Shown here: piece after piece, positions 26,251 through 41,200 of the stretch
Position numbering within the stretch: position 1 is the first letter of the stretch
How the letters are laid out: the number at the start of each line of letters is the position of its first letter
Source of the DNA: Bordetella genomosp. 1
GTDB taxonomy: Bacteria > Pseudomonadota > Gammaproteobacteria > Burkholderiales > Burkholderiaceae_B
NCBI RefSeq assembly: GCF_002261335.1
Contig: NZ_NEVL01000003.1
Span: forward strand, 1,426,001-1,490,000
Direction of reading: 5' to 3'
Length of the DNA: 64,000 bases
Notes under the pieces: generated by a model
Seen by the model: only the letters and a program-made list of their open reading frames with translations
Databases searched by the model: none
What the model was told of the DNA's origin: nothing
Made by a program: the position numbers and the translations under genes

Positions 26251-29200
26251 ATGGCCACCTCTGCTCCCGCTATCGTCGTCGCCCTCACGGGCCGTGCCTG
26301 GATCCGTCACAGCGACGGTTCGCTGACCGAACTGCACCAGGGGAGCAAGGTACCGCCGGACAGCGAGCTGGTGACCGCATCGGGCGCCACGCTGACGCTG
26401 CAGGTGGAGAACGGCATGCCGGTGGTGATCGGCGCCGAACGCCAGGTGGCGCTCACCGACGACATGACCGGCGAGCTGGATCCGGGCGAGGCGGCGATCA
26501 ATCCGCCCAGCGGCCCGGACTCGGCGCGGCTGCTCGCGATCCTGGAGGCCGGCGGCGACCCGTTCGACGTGCTCGACCCGACCGCGGCGGTGATCACGGG
26601 CGGCGGCGGCGAAGGCGGCAGCACCATCGTGCGCCTCGTCCATATCCTGGAAGTGACCACGCCGCTGGATCTCGCCTACCCGAATCCGGTCCGCTTCGAC
26701 GACTATGTGCCGCGCGCCGACAGCAGCGGCGCCACCGGCGGCGGCGACGGCACGGACACGGCCGGCCTGCCGACCACCCTGCCGACCGGCGCCGCCGGCC
26801 TGGCGCCGATCGCGGTGGACGACCGCGTGAGCGCCACCGAGCGCGCGATCGTCCGCGGCAACGTGCTCGGCAACGACAGCGATCCGGACGGCGACCGCCT
26901 CGCCGTGGCCGGCGTGAACGGCCGCGCCATGACCAGCGCCGGCCTCACCCTGCCCGGCTCCAACGGCGGCAGTTTCACGCTGCTCCCCGATGGCACCTAC
27001 ACCTTCAATCCGGGCAGCGCGTTCCAGCATCTGGCGCAGGGCCAGACCGCGACGACCACGGTGTCGTACACCATCACGGATCCGAGCGGCAAGACCGCCA
27101 CCGCCACCCTTCAGGTGACGGTGGTCGGCGTGAACGACCCGGCCAGCATCTCGGGCGACGGCGCCGGCAGCGTGCAGGAAGACGGTCGGCAGACGGTGCA
27201 GGGCAAGCTCAACGTGAGCGACGCCGACGACAACCAGTCGGTGTTCGTGGCGCAGACCCAGAAGGCCGGCCAATACGGCACCTTCTCCCTCGACACCAAC
27301 GGCAACTGGACCTACAGCCTGAACAACGGCCATCCCGCCGTGCAGGCGCTGGGCGTGGGCGCCACGCTCACCGAGCAGTTCACCGTGACCTCGGCGGACG
27401 GCACGGCGAGCAAGGTGACGATCACCATCGACGGCACCAACGACGCGCCGCGGCTCTCGGGCGATCTGACGGGCGCGGTGAGCGAGGACGGCGTGCAGCG
27501 CGCCACCGGCCAGCTCACGACGGCCGACGTCGACAGCGGCGACACGCAGACCTACAGCGTGGTGGGCAGCACGGCGGGCACCTACGGCGCCTTCGCCGTC
27601 GATGCCACTGGCCGCTGGACCTACACGCTGGACAACGCCGCGGCACAGGTGCTCAAGAGCGGCCAGAGCGTGCAGGAAAGCTATACCGTGCGCGTGTCGG
27701 ACGGCCAGGGCGGCAGCGACACCAAGACCGTGGTGGTCACGATCCACGGCACCGACGACGGCGCCGTGATCTCGCCGCGCGTGCCGGGTGCGGACGCCGG
27801 CAGCGTGCGCGAGGACGGCACGCTGTCGACCGGCGGCAAGCTCGACGTGACGGACCCGGATGCGGGCCAGGCCGCGTTCCAGGCCCAGACCGCGACCAAA
27901 GGCGGCTACGGCACCTTTGCCATCGATGCAAACGGCAACTGGACCTACGACCTCGACAATGCCAATGCCTCGGTGCAGGCGCTCGGCGTGGGCAAGACGC
28001 TGACCGAAACCTTTGCCGTGAAGTCGGCCGATGGCACCACCAGCCAGGTCACCGTCACGATCCAGGGCAGCAACGACGCGCCCCGCCTCTCCGGCGAACA
28101 GACCGGGTCGGTGACCGAGGACGGCACGCAGATCGCCACCGGCAAGCTCACGGGCAGCGATATCGACACGGGCGACGTGTTGACCTACGCGGTCACGGGC
28201 GCCACCAAGGGCATGTATGGCAACTTTGCCGTCGACGCCGAGACCGGGCGCTGGACCTATACGCTGGACAATGGCGCGGCCCAGGTGCTCAAGACCGGCC
28301 AGGCCGTGACCGAGACCTACACCGTTCAGGTCAGCGACGGCCAGGGCGGCACGGCCAGCCAGGTCGTGACCATCACCATCAACGGCACCGACGACGGCGC
28401 CGTGATCTCGCCGCGCGTGCCGGGTGCGGACGCCGGCAGCGTGCGCGAGGACGCCACGCTCACGACCGGCGGCAAGCTCGACGTGACGGACCCGGATGCG
28501 GGGCAAGCCGCGTTCCAGGCCCAGACCGCGACCAAAGGCGGCTACGGCACCTTTGCCATCGATGCAAACGGCAACTGGACCTACGACCTCGACAACGCCA
28601 ATGCCTCGGTGCAGGCGCTCGGCGTGGGCAAGACGCTGACCGAAACCTTCGCCGTGAAGTCGGCCGATGGCACCACCAGCCAGGTCACCGTCACGATTCA
28701 GGGCAGCAACGACCTGCCCAGGCTCGCGGGCGACCAGAGCGGCGTCGTCACGGAAGACGGCACCCAGATCGCGACGGGCAAGCTGACCGGCACCGACATC
28801 GACACGGGCGACACGCTCTCGTATGCCGTGGTCGGCAACGCCACGGGCAGCTACGGCGTCTTCGCGGTCGACGCCAGCACCGGCAAGTGGACCTACACGC
28901 TCGACAACGGCGCCGCGCAGGTGCTCACCAGCGGCCAGGCCGTGACCGAGACCTACACCGTGCAGGTCAGCGATGGCCAGGGCGGCACGGCCAGCAAGCT
29001 CGTATCGATCACGATCAACGGCACCGACGACGCCGCCATCATCGCGCCGCGGGTGCCGGGCGCGAACGCCGGCACGGTACGCGAGGACGGCACGCTCACG
29101 ACGGGCGGCAAGCTCGACGTGACCGACCCCGATGCGGGCCAGGCCGTGTTCCAGGCCCAGCCCGGCACGGCCGGTGCCTATGGCACCTTCACGCTCGACG

Positions 29201-32200
29201 CCGACGGCACCTGGCGCTACACGCTCGACAATGCGAGCAACGCGGTGCAGGCGCTCGGTGCGGACAAGTCGCTCAGCGAGACCTTCTCGGTGAAGTCGGC
29301 CGACGGCACCACCAGCCAGGTCACCGTCACGATCCAGGGCAGCAACGACGCGCCGCGCCTGGACGGCGACCTCAGCGGTTCGGTCACCGAAGACGGTGTG
29401 AAGACGGCCACGGGCCAGCTGACCGGCACCGACGTGGACGCCGGCGACCGGCTCAGCTACGCCATCGCCGGTCCGTCCACCGGCACCTACGGCAGCATCG
29501 CCGTCGACGCCAACGGCAGGTGGACCTACACGCTGGACAGCGCGGCGGCGCAGGTGCTCAAGAGCGGCCAGACCGTGCTCGAAAGCTACACCGTGCAGGT
29601 CAGCGACGGCCAGGGCGGCACCGCCAGCCAGGTCGTGAGCATCACGATCCATGGCACCGACGACGCCGCGATCATCGCGCCGGGCAAGCCGGGCGACGAC
29701 GCCGGCACGCTGCGCGAAGACAGCGTGCCGAGCGCGGGCGGCAAGCTCGTGGTGACCGATCCGGACGCGGGCCAGGCGGTCTTCCAGGTGCAGGGCGCGA
29801 CCCAGGGCAACTACGGCACGTTCGCCATCGACAAAGAGGGCAACTGGACCTACCACCTCGACAACAGCAACGCCAGCGTGCAGGCGCTCGGCGTGGGCAA
29901 GTCGCTGGCCGAGACCTTCACGGTCAGGTCCGCTGACGGCACGGCCAGCCAGGTCACGGTGACCATCCAGGGCACCAACGATGCGCCCAGGCTTGCCGGC
30001 GACCAGGCCGGCGCGGTGACCGAGGACGGCACGCAGATCGCCACCGGCAAACTCACCGGCAGCGATATCGACACGGGCGACGTGTTGACCTACGCGGTGA
30101 GCGGCGCCGCCAAGGGCATGTATGGCAACTTTGCCGTCGACGCCGACACCGGTCGCTGGACCTATACGCTGGACAATGGCGCGGCCCAGGTGCTCAAGAC
30201 CGGCCAGGCCGTGACCGAGACCTACACCGTGCAGGTCAGCGATGGCCAGGGCGGCACGGCCAGCCAGGTCGTGACCATCACGATCAACGGCACCGACGAC
30301 GGCGCCGTCATTACGCCGCACACACCGGGCGCAGATGCCGGTGTTGTTCGCGAGGACGCCACGCTCACGACGGGCGGCAAGCTCGACGTGACCGATCCCG
30401 ACGCCGGCCAGGCCGTGTTCCAGGCCCAGGCCGCCACGCGCGGGGCGTACGGCACCTTCGCCATCGATGCAGGCGGCAACTGGACCTACGCCCTCGACAA
30501 TGCCGATGCCGCCGTGCAGGCGCTGGGCAACGGCAAGTCGCTCACAGAAACGTTTGCCGTGACATCGGCGGACGGCACCATCAGCCAGGTGACGGTGACC
30601 GTCCAGGGCACCAACGATGCGCCGCGCCTGAGCGGCGAGGCAAGCGGCGCCGTGACCGAGGACGGCACCCAGACGGCCACCGGCCAGCTCACGGGCACCG
30701 ACATCGACACCGGCGACCGGCTCACGTATGCCGTGAGCGGTGCGGCCAAGGGCAGCTACGGCAGCTTTGCCGTGGATGCCAATACGGGCAAGTGGACCTA
30801 CACGCTCGACAACGGCGCCGCGCAGGCACTGACGTCGGGTCAGGCGGTCACCGAAACGTATACCGTACAGGTCAGCGATGGCCAGGGCGGGACCGACAGC
30901 AAGGTCGTGACCATCACGATCCATGGCACCGACGACGCCGCCATCATCACGCCGCACACGCCGGGCGCTGACGCCGGCACGGTGCGCGAAGACGGCGCGC
31001 TCACGACGGGCGGCAAGCTCGACGTGACCGATCCCGATGCCGGCCAGGCCGTGTTCCAGGCCCAGCCCGGCACGCCGGGCGCCTACGGCACGTTTGCCGT
31101 CGGCACGGATGGCGCGTGGACCTACAGCCTCGACAACACTAGCCTCGCCGTGCAGGCGCTGGGCGCCGGCAAGTCGCTCACCGAAACCTTCACGGTCAAG
31201 GCGGCCGACGGCACCAGCAGCCAGGTCACCGTCACGGTCCAGGGCACCAACGACGCGCCGACGCTCTCCGGCGACCAGACCGGTTCGGTCACCGAGGATG
31301 GCACGCAGACCGCCACCGGCACGCTCACGGGTGCGGACATCGACACGGGCGACGTGCTGACCTACGCGGTGACCGGTGCGGCCAAGGGCGCGTACGGCGC
31401 GTTCGCCGTCGATCCCGACACCGGACGCTGGACCTACACGCTCGACAACGCCGCTGCGCAGGCACTGAAGAGCGGCCAGAGTGTCGTCGAGAGCTACACC
31501 GTACAAGTCAGCGATGGCCAGGGCGGCACGGCCAGCAAGGTCGTGTCGGTCACGATCCACGGCACCGATGATGCCGCCATCATCACGCCGCACACGCCCG
31601 GCGCCGACGCCGGCACGGTGCGCGAAGACGCCCTGCTGTCGGCGGGCGGCAAGCTCGACATCGCCGACCCCGATGCGGGCCAGGCCGTGTTCCAGGCCCA
31701 GGCCGCCACCCAGGGCAGCTACGGCACCTTTGCCGTCGATGCCAGCGGCAACTGGAGCTACAACCTCGACAACACCCACGCCAGCGTGCAGGCGCTGGGC
31801 GTGGGCAGGACGCTTGCCGAGACCTTCGTGGTGCGCGCGGCCGACGGCACCGCGAGCCAGATCACCGTCACCATCCAGGGCACGAACGACGCGCCGCGCC
31901 TCTCCGGTGACCAGACCGGCTCGGTCACGGAAGACGGCACGCAGACCGCGACCGGCACGCTCACGGGCAGCGATATCGACACGGGCGACGTGTTGACCTA
32001 CGCGGTGACGGGCGCCGCCAAGGGCGCGTACGGTTCGTTCGCCGTCGATGCCAACACCGGGCGCTGGACCTATACGCTGGACAACGGCGCCGCGCAGGCG
32101 CTCAGGAGCGGCCAGGCCATCACCGAGACCTACACCGTCCAGGTCAGCGACGGCCAGGGCGGCACCGACAGCAAGATCGTGTCGGTCACGATCAACGGCA

Positions 32201-35200
32201 CCGATGACGGCGCGGTGATCACGCCGCACACGCCGGGCGCGGACGCCGGCCTCGTGCGCGAGGACGGCACGCTCACGACCGGCGGCAAGCTCGACATTGC
32301 CGACCCGGATGCCGGCCAGGCCGTCTTCCAGGTTCAACCCGGCACGCCGGGCGCGTACGGCACCTTTGCCATCGGCAGCGATGGGGCGTGGACCTACACG
32401 CTCGACAACGCCAACGCCTCGGTGCAGGCGCTCGGCGCGGGCAAGTCCCTGACCGAGACCTTCACGGTGAGCTCGGTCGATGGCAGCACGCATGACGTGA
32501 AGGTCACCATCCAGGGCACGAACGACGCACCGACGTTGAGCGGTGACCAGAGCGGATCCGTCACCGAGGACGTCACCCAGACCGCCACCGGCACACTTAC
32601 CGGCGCCGACATCGACACGGGCGACGTGTTGACCTACGCCGTGACGGGAGCCGCCAAGGGCGCCTACGGCAGCTTTGCCGTCGACGCCAGCACCGGGCGT
32701 TGGACCTATACGCTGGACAACGGCGCCGCCCAGGCGCTGAAGTCGGGTCAGGCGGTGACCGAGACCTACACCGTGCAGGTGAGCGACGGCCAGGGCGGGA
32801 CCGACAGCAAGGTCGTGACCGTCACGATCCATGGCACCGACGACGCCGCCATCATCACGCCGCACACGCCGGGCGCGGATGCCGGCATCGTGCGCGAGGA
32901 CGCCACGCTTTCAACCGGCGGCAAACTGGATATCGTGGACCCGGATGCCGGCCAAGCTGTCTTCCAGGCCCAGCCCGGCACGCCGGGCGCCTACGGCACG
33001 TTTGCCATCGGCACCGATGGTGCGTGGACCTACAGCCTCGACAACACCAGCCTCGCCGTACAGGCACTCGGCGCCGGCAGGTCGCTCACCGAGACCTTCA
33101 CGGTCAAGGCGGCTGACGGCAGCACGCACGACGTCACGATCACGATTCAAGGCACCAACGACGTGCCGACGCTCTCCGGCGACCAGACCGGCTCGGTCAC
33201 GGAAGACGGCATGCAGACTGCCACCGGCACGCTCACGGGTGCCGATATCGACACGGGCGACGTGTTGACCTACGCGGTGAGCGGCGCGGCCAAGGATACG
33301 TACGGCAGCTTTGCGGTCGACGCCAATACGGGACGCTGGACCTACACGCTCGACAACACCGCTGCGCAGTCGCTCAAGAGCGGCCAGAGTGTCGTCGAAA
33401 GCTACACCGTACAAGTCAGCGATGGCCAGGGTGGCACCGCCAGCAAGGTCGTGTCGGTCACCATCAACGGCACCGATGATGCCGCCATCATCACGCCGCA
33501 CGCGCCCGGCGCCGATCTGGGCACGGTGCGAGAGGATGCCCTGCTCTCCACCGGCGGCATGCTCGACGTCACCGATCCGGACGCCGGTCAGGCGGTGTTT
33601 CAGGCCCAGGCCGCGACGCAGGGGGCGTACGGCACGTTCGCGGTCGACACGAACGGCAACTGGACCTATCAGCTCGACAACACCCACGCGGGCGTGCAGG
33701 CACTCGGCGTGGGCAAGACGCTCGCCGAGACCTTCACGGTGCGCGCGGCCGACGGCAGCACGCACGACGTGACCGTCACGATCCAGGGCAGCAATGACGC
33801 GCCGCGCCTGTCCGGCGACCAGACCGGCTCGGTCACCGAGGACGGCGTGAAGACGGCGACCGGCCAGCTGACCGGCACCGACATCGACGTGGGCGATACG
33901 CTGTCGTACGCAGTCGTGGGCAACGCCAGCGGCAGCTACGGCTCGTTCGCCGTCGATGCCAATACCGGGCGCTGGACCTACACGCTCGACAACGGCGCGG
34001 CACAGTCGCTCAAAAGCGGCCAGGCCTTCACCGAGACCTATACGGTGCAGGTGAGCGATGGCCAGGGCGGCACCGACACCAAGGTCGTGTCGATCACGAT
34101 CAATGGCACGGACGATGCCGCCGTCATCACGCCGCACACGGCCGGCGCGGACCAGGGCCGGGTGCAGGAAGACGGCCAGCTCACGACCGGCGGCAAGCTG
34201 GATGTGGCCGACCCCGATGCGGGTCAGGCCGTGTTCCAGCCCCAGCCCGCCACGCAGGGCGCGTATGGCGCGTTCGTCATCGACGCCAGCGGAAACTGGA
34301 CCTACACGCTCGACAATGCGCACCCGGTGGTGCAGGCCCTGGGCGCCAACGAGTCGCTCACGGAAACCTTCACGGTCCGTTCGGCCGACGGCAGCTCGCA
34401 CGACGTCACCGTGACGATCCAGGGCACCAATGACGTGCCCGCGCTGTCCGGCGCGCTGACCGGCTCGGTCACCGAAGATGGTGTCACGACCGCCACCGGC
34501 CAGCTCGTCGCGAGCGACGCCGACACGAGCGACACACTGCGTTATTCGGTGGTGGGCAGCGCGTCCGGCGCCTTCGGGTCGTTCGCGGTCGATGCGAGTG
34601 GCAAATGGACCTACACGCTCGACAATGGCGCGGCCCAGACGCTCAAGGGCGGCCAGTCGGTGACCGAGTCGTACACCGTGCAGGTCAGCGACGGACACGG
34701 CGGCACGGACACGCAGACGATCTCGGTGACCATCAACGGCACCGACGACGCCGCCATCATCACGCCGCACGCGCCGGGCGCGGACGCCGACCTGGTGCGC
34801 GAGGACGGCACGCTCACGACCGGCGGCAAGCTCGACGTGCTCGACCCCGACGCGGGCCAAGCCGTTTTCCAGGCTCAACCCGGCACGCCGGGCGCGTACG
34901 GCACCTTTGCCATTGGCAGCGATGGGGCGTGGACCTACACGCTCGACAACGCCAACGCCTCGGTCCAGGCGCTCGGCGCGGGCAAGTCCCTGACCGAGAC
35001 CTTCACGGTGCGCTCGGCCGACGGCAGCACGCATGACGTGAAGGTCACCATCCAGGGCACGAACGACGCACCGACGTTGAGCGGTGACCAGAGCGGATCC
35101 GTCACCGAGGACGGCACCCAGACCGCCACCGGCACACTTACCGGCGCCGACATCGACACGGGCGACGTGTTGACCTACGCCGTGACGGGAGCCGCCAAGG

Positions 35201-38200
35201 GCGCGTACGGCAGCTTTGCCGTCGACGCCAACACCGGGCGCTGGACCTATACGCTGGACAACGGCGCCGCCCAGGCGCTGAAGTCGGGTCAGGCGGTGAC
35301 CGAGACCTACACCGTGCAGGTGAGCGACGGCCAGGGCGGGACCGACAGCAAGGTCGTGACCGTCACGATCCATGGCACCGACGACGCCGCCGTCATTACG
35401 CCGCGTACGCCGGACGCGGATGCCGGCACGGTGCGCGAAGACAGCACGCTCACGACCGGCGGCAAGCTCGACATTGCCGACCCGGATGCCGGCCAGGCCG
35501 TGTTCCAGGCTCAACCCGGCACGCCGGGCGCGTACGGCACCTTTGCCATCGGCAGCGATGGGGCGTGGACCTACAGCCTCGACAACGCCAACGCCTCGGT
35601 CCAGGCGCTCGGCGCGGGCAAGTCCCTGACCGAGACCTTCACGGTGCGCTCAGCCGATGGCAGCACGCATGACGTGAAGGTCACCATCCAGGGCACCAAC
35701 GACGCGCCGACGTTGAGCGGTGACCAGAGCGGATCGGTCACCGAGGATGGCATCCAGACCGCGACCGGCACACTTACCGGCGCCGACATCGACACGGGCG
35801 ACGTGTTGACCTATGCCGTGACCGGCGCCGCCAAGGGCGCGTACGGCAGCTTTGCCGTCGATGCCAACACCGGCCGCTGGACCTATACGTTGGACAACGG
35901 CGCCGCGCAAGCGCTCAAGAGCGGCCAGGCCATCACCGAGACCTACACCGTGCAGGTCAGCGACGGCCAGGGCGGCACCGACAGCAAGGTCGTGACCATC
36001 ACGATCAATGGCACCGACGACGCCGCCATCATCACGCCGCACACGCCTGGCGCTGATCTGGGCACGGTGCGAGAGGATGCCCTGCTCTCCACCGACGGCA
36101 AACTGGACATCGTGGATCCCGATGCCGGCCAGGCCGTCTTCCAGGCCCAGCCCGGCACGCCGGGCGCGTACGGCACGTTCGTGATCGACGCCAATGGTGC
36201 GTGGACCTACAGCCTCGACAACAACAGCCTCGCCGTGCAGGCGCTTGGGGCCGGCAAGTCGCTCGCCGAGACCTTCACGGTCAAGGCGGCCGACGGCAGC
36301 ACGCACGACGTCACCGTCACCATTCAGGGCAGCAACGACGCGCCCACGCTGTCGGGCGAAGTGTCCGGATCGGTGACCGAAGACGGCACGCAGACCGCCA
36401 CCGGCACGCTCACGGGTGCCGACATCGACACGGGCGACGTGTTGACCTACGCCGTGACCGGCGCGGCCCAGGGCACCTATGGCAGCTTTGCGGTCGACGC
36501 CAATACGGGACGCTGGACCTACACGCTCGACAACGCCGCCGCGCAGGCACTGAAGAGCGGCCAGAGTGTGGTCGAGAGCTACACCGTACAAGTCAGCGAT
36601 GGCCAGGGTGGCACGGCCAGCAAGGTCGTGTCGGTCACCATCAACGGCACCGACGACGCGGCCGTCATCACGCCCCACACCCCGGGCGCCGATCTCGGCA
36701 GCGTGCGCGAGGACGGCACGCTGCTGGCCACCGGCAAGCTCGACGTGGTCGACCCCGATGCGGGCCAGGCCGTGTTCGAGGCGCAGCCTTCGACCCCGGG
36801 TAGCTATGGCAGCTTCGCCGTCGACGCCGCAGGCAACTGGACCTACACCCTCGACAACGGCAACGCTGCCGTGCAGGCGCTGGGTGCCGACAAATCATTG
36901 AGCGAGACCTTCACGGTGCGCTCGGCCGACGGCTCGACGCATGACGTCACGGTGACGATCCAGGGCACCAACGATGCGCCGGTGCTCTCCGGGGACGTGA
37001 CCGGTTCGGTCACCGAGGATGGCGTCAAGACCGCCAGCGGCCAGCTGACGGCCACCGACGTCGACACGACCGATACGCTGACGTACTCGGTGGTGGGCAA
37101 CGGCAGCGGCACCTACGGTAGCTTCGCGGTCGACAGCAACGGCAAGTGGACGTACACGCTCAACAATGGCGCCGCGCAGACGCTCGTCGCGGGCCAAGCA
37201 GTGACCGAGACCTACACGGTGCAGGTCAGCGATGGACACGGCGGCACCGATACGCAAACCATCTCGGTCACGATCAACGGCACCGACGACGCCGCCATCA
37301 TCACGCCGCACACCGCCGGCGCGGACCTGGGTACCGTCCGCGAGGACGGCCAGCTTTCCACGGGCGGCAAGCTCGACGTAGTCGATCCCGACGCGGGCCA
37401 GGCCGTGTTCCAGGCGCAACCTGCGACGCAAGGCGCCTACGGCACCTTTACGCTCGATGCCGCCGGCAACTGGACCTACCAACTCAACAACGCCAGCGCT
37501 GCCGTGCAGGCACTCGGCGCAGACAAGTCGCTGACCGAGACCTTCACGGTGCGCTCGGCCGACGGCTCGACGCACGACGCGACGGTGACGATCCAGGGCA
37601 CCAACGATGCGCCGATGCTCTCCGGGGACGTGACCGGTTCGGTCACCGAGGATGGCGTCAAGACCGCCACCGGCCAGCTCACGGCCACCGACGTCGACAC
37701 GACCGATACGCTGACGTACTCGGTGGTGGGCAATGGCAGCGGCACCTACGGCAGCTTCGCCGTGGACAGCAACGGCAAGTGGACCTACACGCTCAACAAT
37801 GGCGCCGCACAGACGCTGATCGCGGGCCAGGCAGTGACCGAGACCTACACGGTGCAGGTGAGCGACGGCCATGGCGGCACCGACATGAAGACCATCTCGG
37901 TGACCATCAACGGCACCGACGACGCCGCCATCATCACGCCGCACAGCCCCGGCGCGGACCTCGGCGCCGTGCGCGAGGACGGCCAGCTTTCCACGGGCGG
38001 CAAGCTCGACATTGTCGACCCGGATGCCGGCCAAGCGGTGTTCCAGGCCCAACCTGCGACGCAAGGCGCCTACGGTACCTTTACGCTCGATGCCGCCGGC
38101 AACTGGACCTACACCCTCGACAACGGCAACGCTGCCGTGCAGGCGCTCGGCGCCGACAAGTCGCTGACCGAGACTTTCACGGTGCGCTCGGCCGACGGCT

Positions 38201-41200
38201 CGACGCACGACGTCACGGTGACGATCCAGGGCACCAACGATGCTCCCACGCTGTCGGGCCAGCTCAGCGGCTCGGTCACCGAAGACGGTGTGCAGACTGC
38301 CACCGGGCAGCTGGTCGTGACCGACACCGATGCGACCGACAGCCACAGCTATGCCGTGATCGGCAACGGCAGCGGCACCTACGGTAGCTTCGCGGTCGAC
38401 AGCAACGGCAAGTGGACCTACACGCTCAACAACGGCGCCGCACAGACGCTGATCGCGGGCCAGGCAGTGACCGAGACCTACACGGTGCAGGTGAGCGACG
38501 GCCATGGCGGCACGGACACGCAAACCATCTCGGTGACCATCAACGGCACCGACGACGCCGCCATCATCACGCCGCACACCGCCGGCGCGGACCTGGGTAC
38601 CGTCCGCGAGGACGGCCAGCTTTCCACGGGCGGCAAGCTCGACGTAGTCGATCCCGACGCGGGCCAGGCCGTGTTCCAGGCCCAGCCTGGCACGCAAGGC
38701 GCCTATGGCACCTTTACGCTCGATGCGGCCGGCAACTGGACCTACAACCTGAACAACGCCAGCTCGGCCGTGCAGGCGCTCGGCGCCGACAAGTCGCTGA
38801 CCGAGACCTTCACGGTGCGCTCGGCCGACGGCTCGACGCACGACGTCACGGTGACGATCCAGGGCACCAACGATGCCCCGGTTCTCTCCGGTGACGTGAC
38901 CGGTTCGGTCACTGAGGATGGCGTCAAAACCGCCAGCGGCCAGCTCACGGCCACCGACGTCGACACCACCGATACGCTGACGTACTCGGTGGTGGGCAAT
39001 GGCAGCGGCACCTACGGCAGCTTCGCGGTCGACGGCAACGGCAAGTGGACGTACGCGCTCAACAATGGCGCCGCGCAGACGCTCGTCGCGGGCCAAGCAG
39101 TGACCGAGACCTACACGGTGCAGGTCAGCGATGGACACGGCGGCACCGATACGAAGACCATCTCGGTGACCATCAACGGCACCGACGACGCGGCCATCAT
39201 CACGCCGCACACCGCCGGCGCGGACCTGGGTACTGTACGCGAGGACGGTCAGCTCACGACCGGCGGCAAGCTCGACGTGGTCGATCCCGACGCGGGCCAA
39301 GCCGTGTTCCAGGCCCAGCCTGGCACGCAAGGCGCCTACGGCACCTTTACGCTCGATGCGGCCGGCAACTGGACCTACAACCTGAACAACGCCAGCGCAG
39401 CCGTGCAGGCACTCGGCGCCGACAAGTCGCTCACCGAGACCTTCACGGTCAGGTCCGCCGATGGCAGCACGCACGACGTCACGGTGACGATCCAGGGCAG
39501 CAACGACGCGCCCGTGCTCGCCGGCGACCTGAGCGGCTCGGTCACGGAAGACGGCGTGAAAACCGCCACCGGTCAGCTGACGGCCACCGACGTGGACGTG
39601 ACGGACACGCACAGCTATGCCGTGATCGGCAACGCCAACGGCGCCTATGGCAGCTTCGCCGTCGACACCAACGGCAAGTGGACCTATACGCTGGACAACG
39701 CAGCGGCGCAGTCGCTGACCTCGGGCCAATCCATCACCGAAACCTATACGGTGCAGGTGAGCGACGGACAGGGCGGCACCGACACGAAGACGATCTCCGT
39801 CACGATCAACGGCACCGACGACAGCGCGGTGATCACGCCCCATGCGCCAGGCGCGGATGCCGGGACCGTCCAGGAAGACGGCCCGCTCGCCACCGGCGGC
39901 AAGCTCGACGTGGTCGACCCCGACGCCGGCCAGGCGGTGTTCGAGCCGCAACCGGCCACGCTGGGCCAGTATGGCACCTTCGCCATCGACGCCAGCGGCA
40001 ACTGGACCTATGTGCTCGACAACGGCAACATCGCCGTCCAGGCCCTCGGCGCCGATCGCTCGCTCGCCGAAACCTTCACGGTGCGCTCGGCCGATGGCAC
40101 GACCCACAGCGTGACCGTCACGGTGCTCGGCAGCAACGACGCGCCGCAGCTGAGCGGCGCCCTCACCGGCGCCGTCACGGAAGACGGCGTGAAGACCGCC
40201 ACGGGCCAGCTCGTAACGGCCGACGTGGACGCCACCGACACGCACAGCTATGCCGTGATCGGCAACGCCAACGGCACCTACGGCAGCTTCGCCGTCGACG
40301 ACAACGGCAAGTGGACCTACACGCTCGACAACGGCGCCGCCCAGGCGCTCAAGAGCGGCCAGGCGGTCACCGAGACCTACACGGTGCAGGTCAGCGACGG
40401 CCAGGGCGGTACCGACACGAAGACCGTGTCGGTCACCATCAACGGCACGGATGATGCGGCCGTGATCCTGCCGCATACGGCGGGCGCCGACGCCGGCAGC
40501 GTCCGCGAAGACGGCGGGCTCGTGACCGGCGGCAAGCTCGACGTGGTCGACCCCGATGCCGGCCAGGCCGTGTTCCAGTCCCAACCCGCCACGGTGGGTG
40601 CCTACGGCACCTTTGCCATCGACGCCAACGGCAACTGGACCTACCAGCTCGACAACGCCAATCCCGCCGTGCAGGCGCTCGGTGCCGACAAGGCGCTCAA
40701 CGAAACCTTCACGGTGCGTTCGGCCGATGGCGCCAGTCACGACGTGACGGTGACCATCCAGGGCACGAATGACGTGCCCGTGCTCGCCGGCGACCTGACC
40801 GGCTCGGTCACGGAAGACGGCGTGAGGACCGCAACCGGCCAGCTCACGACCACCGATATCGACATCACCGACACGCACAGCTATGCCGTGATCGGCAATG
40901 CGAACGGCACCTACGGCAGCTTCGCCGTCGACACCAATGGCAAGTGGACCTACACGCTGGACAACGGCGCCGCCCAGGGCCTTGCGAGCGGGCAGGCGGT
41001 CACGGAGACCTACACGGTGCAGGTCAGCGACGGCCAGGGCGGTACCGACACGAAGACCGTGTCGGTCACCATCAACGGCACGGATGATGCGGCCGTCATC
41101 CTGCCGCATACGGCGGGCGCCGACGCCGGCACCGTCCGCGAAGACGGCGGGCTCGTGACCGGCGGCAAGCTCGACGTGATCGACCCCGATGCCGGCCAGG

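Noticed and set aside
26214-29936. A 1,240-codon plus-strand frame overlapping the adhesin start
   Set aside because: It is an Arg/Gly-rich out-of-frame reading of the adhesin gene; the adhesin frame has recognisable domains throughout.
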